Assembly: GCA_029570205.1 (NCBI GenBank)
Contig: JAKQSI010000067.1
Location: 59,141-123,140, forward strand
Reading direction: 5' to 3'
DNA length: 64,000 nt
From: Candidatus Omnitrophota bacterium
GTDB taxonomy: Bacteria; Hinthialibacterota; Hinthialibacteria; Hinthialibacterales; JAKPRU01
Under the pieces are notes generated by a model. It had not been told where the DNA came from, did no database searches, and saw only the letters and a list, made by a program, of their open reading frames with translations. Shown here piece after piece: positions 42,844-52,200 of this stretch; within the stretch, counting starts at the first letter, position 1; every line of letters starts with the position of its first letter. The position numbers and the translations under genes are program-made.

Positions 42844-43859
42844 TCCGACAAACTTCCATCGAAACGGGTAGTCTGTCTGAGAATTCTTCAAAACCGTCTT
42901 CCCCAAAATTGGGGGAGATACGGAGGCAGTTGAACCGATCCACCGTTTTTGTACTGGCCCTGCTGCTCGGAGTGGCTTCTCCCATCCCCTGCCAGAGGGT
43001 GATTGAGATCGAGGCGGAGGTCTACGAATATCGCTTTGATGAGAACAAGCAAATCGGACTGTTCCATGATTGGAAAAACTACTCGGGCGATCTGACTTCC
43101 CTCTCGATGAGAATGCCCGGCACGGAACGGCTCTCGGACGATCCGCTGAGCGGAGTGGATCTCAACCTGGATTCCCTCAGCCTGATCTGGGGAACGATTC
43201 AGACCCGTCTGATTGCGGCGGTGCGGGACGGTCAGGCGACATTGCTCAGCAGTCCCACGGTCATTGCCCTGGAGGGAACAACCGCACAGATTATCAGCGG
43301 AGAGAGTTTTCCGGTCACCCAGTTTTCGGGTGTCGGCACCATTCAGTCTCTGACCGAACGTCCGTTGAATACCGGTGTCAAACTCTATGTGACTCCCGCT
43401 GTCTTTCGCGAAGAATACATCGTGTTGAGTATCCAGGCGGAATCCAGCGAGATTCGCGACCAGCTGGTCGAATTTGTTACACCGGATAACCGTCGATACC
43501 AGCTGCCCCAACCGTCGAAACGGTCTGCACAAACCGTCGTGATTCTTCGCTCCGGTCAGTCCTTCTATGTGGGCGGATTAATTCAGGAATCGGAACAGAG
43601 GCAGGTTCGAGCCATTCCTATGTTGGGGAATATACCTCTTTTCGGGCGAGTCTTCCGGGGAACGAACAGGACTTCCGCTACCACGGAAACCGTTTTCCAT
43701 ATCCGACCCACTATTCTGCAACCGGGTGAGGGAAGCGGTCAGTATACTCGGCTGTTCGGCGAATCGCCCGAAGAAACGACCGCAATGCCCAGTGTCTCCG
43801 AGATCTTTCCGGCCACGCCGGATGTTTCTTACCTGACCTCCTATCCGCACGTGCAGTAG
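42840..43859 (+). CDS. Stand-alone secretin-domain protein 2
   Basis: 339 residues. An unusual polar leader of about 33 residues precedes a hydrophobic signal-like stretch (TVFVLALLLGVASPIPC), then a secretin-type barrel domain: IQTRLIAAVRDGQATLLSSP, TAQIISGESFPV, TGVKLYVTPAVF, VVILRSGQSFYVGGLIQES and RAIPMLGNIPLFGRVF. Ring-building N domains are lacking, as in its neighbour, but the two sequences differ clearly. The polar leader is encoded by a palindromic element (42898-42917); a TTG just before the hydrophobic stretch, with GGAGG upstream, may be the true start. It is coupled to the upstream gene by ATGA. Confidence 0.78.
   Translation: MIRQTSIETGSLSENSSKPSSPKLGEIRRQLNRSTVFVLALLLGVASPIPCQRVIEIEAEVYEYRFDENKQIGLFHDWKNYSGDLTSLSMRMPGTERLSDDPLSGVDLNLDSLSLIWGTIQTRLIAAVRDGQATLLSSPTVIALEGTTAQIISGESFPVTQFSGVGTIQSLTERPLNTGVKLYVTPAVFREEYIVLSIQAESSEIRDQLVEFVTPDNRRYQLPQPSKRSAQTVVILRSGQSFYVGGLIQESEQRQVRAIPMLGNIPLFGRVFRGTNRTSATTETVFHIRPTILQPGEGSGQYTRLFGESPEETTAMPSVSEIFPATPDVSYLTSYPHVQ
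42898..42917. repeat. Palindrome inside the leader of secretin-domain gene 2
   Basis: CTTCCCC-AAAATT-GGGGGAG, an inverted repeat related in outline to the CCCCGAAGATCGGGG elements at 246, 373 and 61327. It falls between the overlapping ATG start and the signal peptide coding region, translated as SSPKLGE. Confidence 0.55.
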
Positions 43860-43969
43860 CCCTTTCCTTCTGTTTCATCCCCGTTGTTTTTATGATTCCG
43901 CCCAGTGTAGGCATCCTGGGGGGCATCGGTTCGCACAGTCCTGAATCGGAGGCCATTTGGACTATCGCC

Positions 43970-44473
43970 ATGCCAAAAAAGAAAAGCGCTCAACCCGGTC
44001 AATTATCCTCCGATGCTGTCGCGGCGCTGAGGGCTGCTCGAAACCCCTTACCCGCCGGTAAACCGACGAATGTCCCATCCGTGCCTCCTGCATGGAAGTT
44101 TCCGCCACCCGGTCTCCCTGACATTGCTCCGCCGGCGGAAATCCCGTCTGAAGAGAACCCCATGCCGGTCAGTGTTCAGGGACATCCGGCGGGATTGATT
44201 CCTCGAATCGTTCGGGAAGAATTGGTTGATGCAATGATTGCCTGGATTCAGGACTACTTCACCAGGCTGGAGAGGGCAAAAGCTCCCACGGTCATCCTTG
44301 TCCAAGTGGCGAAGGCTTTCACGGAGATTGAGACACTCAAGAAGGACCTTCTGTGCCTGGAACGATCCATCGAGCTGGTGGGACGGGAGAACGCCCAGGT
44401 CCTGATCGATCATGCCGGGGAGATCCGGTCGAAAATTATCGCCCTGTACGAACAGGTGGCATCCGGATCGTGA
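43970..44473 (+). CDS. Hypothetical protein with Pro-rich N terminus and helical C terminus
   Basis: 167 residues starting MPKKKS. The first 90 residues are Pro/Ala-rich and probably disordered; the rest is helical (EELVDAMIAWIQDYFTRLERA, IEVLKKDLL-like coiled coil IETLKKDLLCLERSIELV). No family recognised. Neither this ATG nor the earlier in-frame ATG at 43892 has a good ribosome-binding site, so the start is uncertain. It follows the split-secretin operon by about 110 bases and converges with the next gene, with six bases between stops. Confidence 0.55.
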   Translation: MPKKKSAQPGQLSSDAVAALRAARNPLPAGKPTNVPSVPPAWKFPPPGLPDIAPPAEIPSEENPMPVSVQGHPAGLIPRIVREELVDAMIAWIQDYFTRLERAKAPTVILVQVAKAFTEIETLKKDLLCLERSIELVGRENAQVLIDHAGEIRSKIIALYEQVASGS

Positions 44474-44479
44474 ATGCTT

Positions 44480-45076
44480 TTATCGTCTTCGGTCTACCGT
44501 CGCCATTCCGGTTCGTCTCCCCGCCTCGCGGGTCTGTGGTGTAGGCAGACCCGGTTTTGTCTCCGCTCCTTCCGGCTGTCCCACGGTGGCCTGGCACTTG
44601 ATGCAAATCTCGGAGCGGGATTCCTCCGGCAGGCTTCCGGCACAGATGAGACACTGGCGGATGGCTGACTCGGCATAATCTCCTGCCATTTGCAGGATCC
44701 CGCGCGCCGCGTACAGTCGGATCAGGAAATCGAAGAAATCGGTATACTCTCCCCCATATTCTTCCTGGTACGCTTGGATTTTCTCCAGCAGAGGCTGGTA
44801 TTTCCGAATCTGACGCTCGTCCCTGGTAACCAGCTCCAGAAAGGCCAGAATGTATTCCTTCCATTCTTTTTCTGTCTGGATACGGTTACCGGGAAACCGC
44901 CGCAAGGCCAGGCTGGCTTTGCCCTGGAAAGCCCGGAACAGCTCATGACAGCACACATCTATCATGTGATAACAGAGATAATCTCTCAGGGCAACTCGTT
45001 CGCGACCGCACCAGGGGCAGTCGCTGATTGGAATACGGACTTCTTGTTTTGCTGCTTTGATGACGGATCGATCCAT
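44480..45076 (-). CDS. Hypothetical protein with zinc-ribbon Cys pairs
   Basis: 198 residues. Cys pairs CPWC near the N terminus and CLIC/CIKC near residues 140-160 suggest one or two zinc ribbons, with a helical middle (KEWKEYILAFLELVTRDERQ). The C-terminal about 40 residues are polar and likely disordered. AGAGGGGG lies upstream of ATG 45076. No family recognised; the Cys spacing suggests metal-dependent protein or nucleic-acid contact. Confidence 0.65.
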   Translation of the reverse strand: MDRSVIKAAKQEVRIPISDCPWCGRERVALRDYLCYHMIDVCCHELFRAFQGKASLALRRFPGNRIQTEKEWKEYILAFLELVTRDERQIRKYQPLLEKIQAYQEEYGGEYTDFFDFLIRLYAARGILQMAGDYAESAIRQCLICAGSLPEESRSEICIKCQATVGQPEGAETKPGLPTPQTREAGRRTGMATVDRRR

Positions 45077-45579
45077 ATCGCGCCCCCTCTTTCAATGAAA
45101 GGGTTTGGAACAGTCCCTTTCCTTTTGAGACCGGATTCTATCATAACTCATTCTACGGGATGTGAATACCTGTTCGGCAGGATTTTTTTGTTGTAGAAGG
45201 GGGGAGGTAGCGCAGAACGGGGGGCATCATCATGGAACTAATCGCTTTTTTGGAGCCTCTCTCCACTGGGGCCGGTGATTGGGGTGAAGAAAGCGTGGTT
45301 CCCGCCCTTTTTTGCCGGTCCGGAACTCCCGGGCCACGGGTGGGAGGGGCCTTGGCGCCTGTCGATGGGGGCTCTTTCTTTAGAGCAACGGCCGTTGTTG
45401 TGCTGCCGTGTAAGGCGCACGATGCCGAATCTCCGCTCAATCCGCATCGGGGCTTCCCATTCGAGAGTTTCAATGAGTTTCAGGAATCCCCGGGTGGTTT
45501 TGTAAATATGTCTGCCGGGCTGGAACAACAACTCGGTTTTTCCTTGTGGATGAGTTGGAATGAAGGGAACATTCCTCAT
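45077..45579. other. Gene-free stretch with repeat A
   Basis: About 500 bases without a convincing gene. It contains repeat A copy 2 (45251-45370). Downstream of it open frames exist on both strands (for example within 45238-45591) but show no recognisable domain. It may be the decayed 5' part of the formylglycine-generating-enzyme-like pseudogene that follows. Confidence 0.45.
45251..45370 (+). repeat. Dispersed repeat A, copy 2
   Basis: Aligns over about 120 bases with 18651-18769 in the opposite orientation: GGGGCCGGTGATTGGG, GTGAAGAAAGCGTGGTTCCC and CCTGTCGATGGG are shared, with scattered substitutions. It lies next to a pseudogene. Confidence 0.75.
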
Positions 45580-45943
45580 TTCGCGAGATAATGGATCGAT
45601 ATATGTGATGGTCCGGTAATTCGTGTTCGACCGCCGCTGAGGTCGGTTTGGAAGAGTCGAATCTGTGGGGCCTGTTTGACATGTATGGAAATATCTGGGA
45701 AATATGTCAGGATTGTTGGGAATCTTATTCTGTGGAGCCGCAAACAGACCCGGTTGGGCCGCAAGAGGGTAGACACTACGTAATACGTGGGGCGGCGCAA
45801 GGATACAATGCCGTCTTTGGCGCTCGGCTCTCCAGTCCTCTTATACTGCTGGCTCCGTCGGTGTTCGCGTTGTTCGCGGATACGATTGGAGAGAACCACG
45901 TAATTGCCTCGACTGCCTGAAACATAGGAGAGAATCAAGATGA
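45580..45943 (+). pseudogene. Formylglycine-generating-enzyme-like (SUMF1/FGE) fragment
   Basis: Translation in the frame of 45609 gives WSGNSCSTAAEVGL, NLWGLFDMYGNIWEICQDCW, then TDPVGP and VIRGAAQGYNA. This is the classic FGE-sulfatase core (NAWGLYDM-x-GNVWEWC-x-DWY...V-x-RGGSW). A TGA at 45606-45608 interrupts the frame (DRYM-stop-WSGNS). From about 45838 the family tail GSVGVRVVRGYDW continues in another frame, so there is also a frameshift. The N-terminal half is not recognisable. FGE-type domains activate sulfatases or serve as lectin-like folds; this copy is dead. Confidence 0.7.
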
Positions 45944-46860
45944 AGGCTCGATTGTTGGAGATTCTTGTTTGTCCATCCTGCGGTAATCTGCACGCGCTGG
46001 AATTGAAAGACCAAGAGGTCAGGGATCAAGAAATTGTATCGGGAGTTCTTGTCTGCACACATTGTCAGGCGAAATATCCTATTCGCGATTCGATTCCCCG
46101 ATTTGTCGATTCGGATCAGTACGCGGACAGCTTCGGATTTGAATGGAATCAATTCAATCGAGTGCAACTGGATGTCCCTGGAAAGTCCAATGAATCCGAA
46201 AACACGATTAAGGAAAAAACTAACCTGACGCCGGAGAAGGTTACCGGAAAGGTAATCCTGGATGCCGGGGCCGGGGCGGGACGGTTTGCGGAGGTCATCT
46301 CTCGCTGGGGAGCGAAAGATGTCATCGCGGCGGATATCAGTTCGGCTGTGGTGGCCTGTTACCGGAATATCGGCGAGCGGGAGAATGTACATGTAATCCA
46401 GGCAGATCTGTTCCACCTTCCGCTGCGCCGGGAGTCGTTCGATATTGTTTATTCCATCGGGGTGCTGCACCATACTCCGAACACGCGGGATGCGTTCCGG
46501 GAGGTCTCGACGTTCCTGAAATCCGGCGGGTTCATGGCGATCTATGTGTATTCCGTCACACTGGGAATGGCATATACGGATTATTTGCGAAGAATCACGA
46601 CGAGGATTCCGAAACGGTTGTTATATGTCCTCTCATTGGTTTCGGTTCCCCTGTATTATGTTTATCGGGTTCCGGTTATCGGTGCGTTGCTGAATACGGT
46701 ATTCCGGATCTCCATGCACCCGCATTGGCGCTGGCGATGGCTGGATACGTTCGACTGGTACGCCCCGACTTACCAATGGAAACACACTTACCCGGAGGTG
46801 TTCCGCTGGTTCAAAGAGGCGGGGTTTGTTGACATCGACCTGCCGAACACTCGGCATTGA
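45940..46860 (+). CDS. SAM-dependent methyltransferase with N-terminal zinc domain
   Basis: 306 residues: a Trm112-like zinc domain (LVCPSCG...VCTHCQAKYPI) and a class I Rossmann methyltransferase (VILDAGAGAGRFAEVI motif I, AADISSAV, VIQADLFHLPL, FDIVYSIGVLHHTPN motif IV). Similar proteins occur in O-antigen and exopolysaccharide loci. Hydrophobic stretches at 205-240 may touch the membrane. Beyond the TGA stop (46858-46860) the same frame continues with ICVTGRKG and another stop, which looks like the family's usual C-terminal end; a recent nonsense mutation may have removed eight residues. AGGAGA precedes ATG 45940. Confidence 0.85.
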   Translation: MKARLLEILVCPSCGNLHALELKDQEVRDQEIVSGVLVCTHCQAKYPIRDSIPRFVDSDQYADSFGFEWNQFNRVQLDVPGKSNESENTIKEKTNLTPEKVTGKVILDAGAGAGRFAEVISRWGAKDVIAADISSAVVACYRNIGERENVHVIQADLFHLPLRRESFDIVYSIGVLHHTPNTRDAFREVSTFLKSGGFMAIYVYSVTLGMAYTDYLRRITTRIPKRLLYVLSLVSVPLYYVYRVPVIGALLNTVFRISMHPHWRWRWLDTFDWYAPTYQWKHTYPEVFRWFKEAGFVDIDLPNTRH

Positions 46861-46983
46861 ATTTGTGTGACGGGGAGGAAGGGGTGAACCGATTGCCGAT
46901 TGGGGACTGGCTGGCGGCGGCGTGGATCGGCGAAACTCAGGAATTGACGGGTGCTTCACACATTGCACCGGCGTATGTCGAGT

Positions 46984-48213
46984 TTATTCCGCAGATTCAA
47001 GTGTTTCATCGAAGCCTTTTTCTTCCGCATTCAAGTGCCGAATCAGTCTGCGGATGGAAAGCGCCGCCGATGTGACCACCTCGACCTCGTTTGGGATTCC
47101 GAGGTCAAAAAGAGTCGGGACGTCTTCGACTGCGATGAGGATCATGCGCCGAGCCTTCTTGGTCTTTCCCGCCTTGTACAGAGTGCCGGCAGCATCGGAC
47201 AAGGTCTCGCCGTGTCTTTGCACTCGTACCGGTATGGGAACTCCCTCGAATGTCTCTTGAAGGAACGCATCGATTCCGTTGTTGCGCTGCACGGGAATGT
47301 GGGGAATTCCGTTGAGTAAAGATACCGCGTCACCGTTCGCATTTCGATATGAATCCAAACCATTCATCAGGAGAGCGGACTCGGTCTTGACAGGTTCTTT
47401 CAGACGTTGTTTCGTCAATGCAACGGCTTCGTTGGAAATATCAATGCCGATCGCCGAACGCCCCAGTAGTTTTGCCGCAACGAGTGTCGTTCCACTGCCA
47501 CAAAAGGGATCTATTACCAGATCTCCTTCATTCGTCGTCAGGCGGATGATTCTTTCCAGCAGCAGGATGGGTTTCTGTGTAGGATATCCCGTCCGTTCCT
47601 TTGCCTTGGGGTTCAGGAATGGGATTTCCCACACGTCGCTCAAAGGAACCCCTTTCTTGCTGCCCCCATACACGACATCCCCATTCCGATCCCGCGCATA
47701 CACCGACTTATTCGAATCATCACGACTCCGTCGCTGAAGAATCTGATCCACATTCGTTGTCGGGGAGTAATCGGTAAGAATCTCGTTGAATTTGCATTCA
47801 GGCCCCTTGGAATAAAACAAGATTGTTTGATGTGCCGGTAGAAGTTTCCGGGCCGAGTTGGACCATCTCTTGTAGCTCCAGATAATCTCCGATTGAAACT
47901 GTCTCGCTCCGAATACCTCCTCCATAACCAATCTCGCAACATGCGATGCAGTCTTGTCGCAATGGAAGAAAATCGAGCCGGTCGGTTTCAGAATACGGTG
48001 GAGCTCTTTCAATCGCTCCGTGAGGAAAGATGCGTAATGGGAAATGGAGTTCCACCGATCCTCAAAGGAGAACTCCTTGCTGCGATCACGTGTGGAAAGG
48101 GATTGCCTGCGCTGTGTGCAAAAGGGAGGATCGAGATAAACAAGGTCCGCGGTCGTCGTTGAAAGACCGCGAAGGATATTGAGACAATCTCCCTCGTAAA
48201 CTTCAGTTCCCAT
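46984..48213 (-). CDS. DNA (adenine-N6?) methyltransferase of an ApaLI-like R-M system
   Basis: 409 residues. The catalytic motif YLDPPF (IV, near 26) precedes the SAM-binding motif PFCGSGTTL (I, near 250), the beta-class order; DPPF favours adenine-N6 methylation. A TGYPTQKP segment (motif X) comes before FCGSG. The last about 130 residues are an extra domain, perhaps for target recognition. The start at 48213 overlaps the endonuclease gene by 11 bases; 10 further codons are open upstream. It should protect host sites against the paired nuclease, whose family recognises GTGCAC. Confidence 0.9.
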   Translation of the reverse strand: MGTEVYEGDCLNILRGLSTTTADLVYLDPPFCTQRRQSLSTRDRSKEFSFEDRWNSISHYASFLTERLKELHRILKPTGSIFFHCDKTASHVARLVMEEVFGARQFQSEIIWSYKRWSNSARKLLPAHQTILFYSKGPECKFNEILTDYSPTTNVDQILQRRSRDDSNKSVYARDRNGDVVYGGSKKGVPLSDVWEIPFLNPKAKERTGYPTQKPILLLERIIRLTTNEGDLVIDPFCGSGTTLVAAKLLGRSAIGIDISNEAVALTKQRLKEPVKTESALLMNGLDSYRNANGDAVSLLNGIPHIPVQRNNGIDAFLQETFEGVPIPVRVQRHGETLSDAAGTLYKAGKTKKARRMILIAVEDVPTLFDLGIPNEVEVVTSAALSIRRLIRHLNAEEKGFDETLESAE

Positions 48214-48835
48214 TTCTTTGAGTATTCTCCTCCGCCAGCTCATGCAGGATCGATTTCAGATCGACGCCGGTCCGTGATTCGACAAATGCCCATGCAGAAT
48301 CCCCATAATGATACTCGCCGTGCAGCCCTTCGTATAACGTCTGAAGAGTCTGTTGAATCCGAATTGCCTGCTCCCGGTTGGGGTAGTAGAACATCACACG
48401 AATGGGGTGAAATCCGGCGTTCTTGATTGCGTTCAGCCTGGTATGTTCCTTTGTGATGTGATCCCCGTCCGTTGTCGCATCCCTCCACTTGATTTCTATC
48501 GCGTCCATATCCACAGCGCAATCAATCTCGAAGGTTCTTGGGCGGCGACCCTCCGTGTTCGGAACGCGATGAGATTGGGACTGTGGGTATTTCTCCTTGA
48601 AGCAGCGTTTGGCCGCGTCTTCAAGGAAAGATCCCGCGTACTTATACAGGAATCGGCCCTTGTTCTGATAGACATCGATCAGCTGCCCCTCCCGGTCGGT
48701 GATCCCCAGGACTCTGTAGATCAGATAGTGCGAAGTGTCGTCCGCCTTCATCTGCTCGACTCGGGTTTCGACCTTCGTCTTCAGGTCTATTGCGTATTTC
48801 CGGGCCAAGTCCCTGATCTCATCGCGTATTGTCAC
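48203..48835 (-). CDS. ApaLI-like type II restriction endonuclease
   Basis: 210 residues. The sequence recalls the ApaLI family (RE_ApaLI): DDTSHYLIYRVLGI, LIDVYQNKGRFLYKYAGSF, RPRTFEIDCAV and AIEIKWRDATTDGDHITKEH. FEID...EIKW supplies a PD-(D/E)XK-like catalytic core (E/D-x-n-E-x-K). ApaLI cuts GTGCAC. The start is GTG 48835 with AGGAGG five bases before it. The nuclease gene comes before its methyltransferase in the operon, under one promoter, so translation order or coupling must favour protection. Identification is from remembered family sequence, not a search. Confidence 0.85.
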   Translation of the reverse strand: MTIRDEIRDLARKYAIDLKTKVETRVEQMKADDTSHYLIYRVLGITDREGQLIDVYQNKGRFLYKYAGSFLEDAAKRCFKEKYPQSQSHRVPNTEGRRPRTFEIDCAVDMDAIEIKWRDATTDGDHITKEHTRLNAIKNAGFHPIRVMFYYPNREQAIRIQQTLQTLYEGLHGEYHYGDSAWAFVESRTGVDLKSILHELAEENTQRNGN

Positions 48836-48965
48836 GGTTCCTCCTTTGTTCTTCCTCGAATAGGCCGCTCCGTGTTGGAACTGCGCCTGCCGCGCCTGCT
48901 TCTATCTTGAAATCCTCGGGATATACAATCATCAAACCCATCTCACATCCTCCCACAACACCCCT

Positions 48966-48995
48966 ATTATACTCATTCCCCATAATAACGGTCAA
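48966..48995 (-). promoter_or_regulatory. Promoter of the restriction-modification operon
   Basis: Minus-strand TTGACC (48995-48990), an 18-base spacer and perfect TATAAT (48971-48966), about 130 bases before the endonuclease GTG. The long leader leaves room for post-transcriptional control. Confidence 0.65.
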
Positions 48996-49115
48996 TGAGG
49001 GAATTCTGCCGTTGAGCGCATCTTATGATATTCTAAAATAAGAACCCGTCATCCGCCTCGAAAGCGTGAAAACCGGGATGTGCTTTCTCCAGGAAACTCC
49101 GGCATCTATTAAGGT

Positions 49116-49144
49116 TTGACCGGATTGGACGATATGCCGATATA
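49116..49144 (+). promoter_or_regulatory. Possible promoter of the giant exported protein gene
   Basis: TTGACC (49116-49121), 17-base spacer, GATATA (49139-49144), about 90 bases before ATG 49237. Only a moderate match. Confidence 0.3.
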
Positions 49145-49236
49145 GGGGTTGAATAAACGGGAGCGGACTGCCGCTCGCTTTCTCTGCGGTTGAGACGAGT
49201 TTGGATAAGCTCTGGTTTTCAAGGAAGGATGGCTTC

Positions 49237-52200
49237 ATGTCCGGTGTTTCGTTCCGGATGTTTGGCATTGTCGGGATTCTGGCCGGTTTGATCCTGATCG
49301 TTCCGGCCCGGGCGCAGGTGATAGAAACCGTTGCCGGAACAGGAGCCAAGTCATTCGGCGGCGATGGGGTCCCCCCCACGCTGTCCGGGCTGAGCTATCC
49401 CTCCGGAATTGCATTCGATGCCACCGGCAGGCTTCTGATCGCCGACACCGAAAATCACCGCATTCGTTATGTCGCAAACAATCTGATCCAAACCATGATC
49501 GGAACCGGCGTGGCTGGCTGGTCCGACAGCGCCACACTGGCCCTGGAGGTTCCCATCCACTCTCCAATTGATGTCCTGCCGCTCAGCAACGGCTCCGTGG
49601 TGTTCAGCGATGCCGGGAACCACCGGATTCGGATTATGAACCCGTCCGGCGTTGTCAGCACCCTGGTGGGAGATGGAACCCCGGCGGTTGCGGGGGATGG
49701 GCAGTGCGGGACCCAGGCGAGTGTGCTTCAACCGGTCGGCCTGGTCACGGATGCCACCGGTAACCTGTTCTGGGCGGAGGAACACCGTGTCCGTGTCCTG
49801 GAAAACAATATCGTCCGGACTATTGCCGGAACGGGAGTGGCCGGGTATGCGGGGGATGGCAGCCCGCCCCTTGAAGCGCAATTCAACACCATCAGCGATC
49901 TCGCTGTCCAGCCGGGCGGCGGTATCTTTGTCGCCGATACGTATAATCATCGGGTCCGACTGATCAGCCCGGGCTGGACCCAGGTAAACGCTTATGCAGG
50001 CAACGGGATCAAGGGCGACACGGTGGCTGGTGTGACCGCCACCATCGCCATGCTGGACACCCCTGTCGCGCTCACTCTCGATCACCTGAACCAGCTAATC
50101 ATCGCCAATGTGGGAACCCGGCTGCTGGTCCGTATTCGCCAGGATGGCCTGACAGCCCGGTTTTTCATAACCGAAAATACAGAACAGCCTTTTGTGGCTG
50201 CCGGTTTAACGAGAGACAGCACCGGGGATACCTACTACTCCCAGGGCTATTCTTACGTCACTGTTTATACCGGCGCAACCGGGACTCCAACCCCTCGCGA
50301 ATTGCCGTTCGCCGGAATCGGCATTGCCTCATACGGCGGCGAGGCGGTACCGGCGGGCCTGGCTTTCCTGGCCACGCCGTCATTTATTGTGGTCGATCCG
50401 ACCGGGCAGTTGGTGTTCAGCGACACCGGGGTCAACCGCGTGAGGCAAATCGACTCCTCCGGGATTGTCCGAACCATCGCCGGAAACGGACTGGCATCCG
50501 GAAGTGTCTCCGACGGTTCTCTTGCAATAGACATCCCCGTCTCCTCTCCCATAGGTCTCGGCTATGACGCGACCGGCAACCTGTATGTTGCCGAGAACGG
50601 CAGGCATGTGATCCGCCGATTTACACCGGAATACAATTCCCTCGCTTACCGGGCCGTGGGGAGCGGAACCCAGGGATATGCCACAGGCACGACGCTGACC
50701 GCTTATCTCAATAGCCCTGCCGGACTGGCCGTCGGCAGCACGGGTGTCCTGGTGTTCGCCGACCAGATGAACCACCGTGTTCGCTCTGCCGAGCCATCCG
50801 GCTCCATCGCCGATCTCGCCGGAAACGGCACGGCGACATACGCGGGGGACTTGGGACCGGGCATACTGGCCTCGCTCCATACACCCACCGGCGTCTATCG
50901 CGATTCTTCCGGCAGGACCTTAATCGCCGATACGTTCAACAACCGAATCCGTGTGCTTTCTCCCGACGGGATTATTACCACGCTCGCCGGAACCGGCTCG
51001 GCAGGGTATTCGGGAGACAGCATTCCGGCGGTATCCGCCGAACTGAAAGCCCCCAGTCACGCAATCGGCGATGCCTCCGGGAATATCTACATTGCCGATA
51101 CGCAGAATCACCGTATTCGCAAAATCTCAACCGATGGAAAGATTTCAACCGTCGCCGGAACCGGCACGGCAGGATACAACGGCGATGGGGACCAGGCGAT
51201 TTTTTCCCAGCTGAACCAGCCGTTCGGCCTTCTGCTCAATGCAAGCGGCAATCTGCTGATTGTGGACCGGGGTAACGGAAGAATCCGCAAGGTCGATTTT
51301 GCTCACCTGGATCCATCGCTGGTAAATCCGCCGTCGAATAAGTCGGCCAATGCGCCGGGAAGTGTTACACTCACCGTATTGGACAGTGGAAACGGCACGG
51401 TTGTTCCGGGGCGTGTCAAACAGGGAGGGCAGGTCCGAGCGGAGTTCCGGCTGTTCGATAAGAGCGCATCCGGCGCGCCGGTGGTGGTGTCGGCCGGATG
51501 GAGCCGGTTTGCCGGAACCTTTGTGCCCGACTCGCTTCTTGTAGCGGGCAATCCGACACCGGCCACAGTGACCGAAAACGGGATCGAGTTCAATGTCGAG
51601 AACCGTTCGCTGAGTGATGTCTCCTGCGTTTTCGAGGTGGGAAATGCGCCGAGTACCGCATTTGCACTGGGCACGGTTGTGATTGTGGACGCAACCGATC
51701 ACGGCGCCGATTTCCGCAGCATTACGAGTTACGATCCGGACAATGTGTTCTGGACCGGCGCGGCGGAGGCCGGTGTCGTATCCACCACATTGGAAATTGA
51801 CAACACCGCACCGGCGATTCTTTCTTCACAGGCTCTTGTCTCCCGTGATAACGGGTCGACTTACCAGCCGATCGTGTTCCCCTCCCTGAACAGCGGGGAT
51901 ATTTTGCTGATCCATGTTTTTGTTCAATCCGATTCCTTGTCGGAGCTGCATCACGACCTGGTTCAGCAGTTCAACAGCGGGACGATTCGCTTTGAGAACA
52001 TTATCGACGGTACCTCCGTTGTAGAGGCGGGAAGCGCGGGGAGTTCTGTGTTCAATGCCACGGTATCGGCGCGTGTTACCGCAACCGCGCTCCCGATCAC
52101 TCCCAGGAAAATCCATCTGACCTTTGCGGATGAAGTCGGCAATCAGACTCAGACACAGATTGTCGAGCTGGGTGTTAAGACGGCGGGACCGTCGCTGATT

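Larger units (their letters stand above)
48836..49236. other. Divergent intergenic region, R-M operon and giant protein gene
   Basis: About 400 bases with no supported gene. It holds the R-M promoter on the minus strand (48966-48995) and a weaker candidate promoter for the giant gene on the plus strand (49116-49144). No control-protein (C-box) gene accompanies the R-M system. Confidence 0.55.

Noticed and set aside
45606-46860. TGA read as an amino acid (recoding)
   Set aside because: TGA ends genes in many tight ATGA overlaps here, no SECIS-like element was seen, and the affected genes look decayed.
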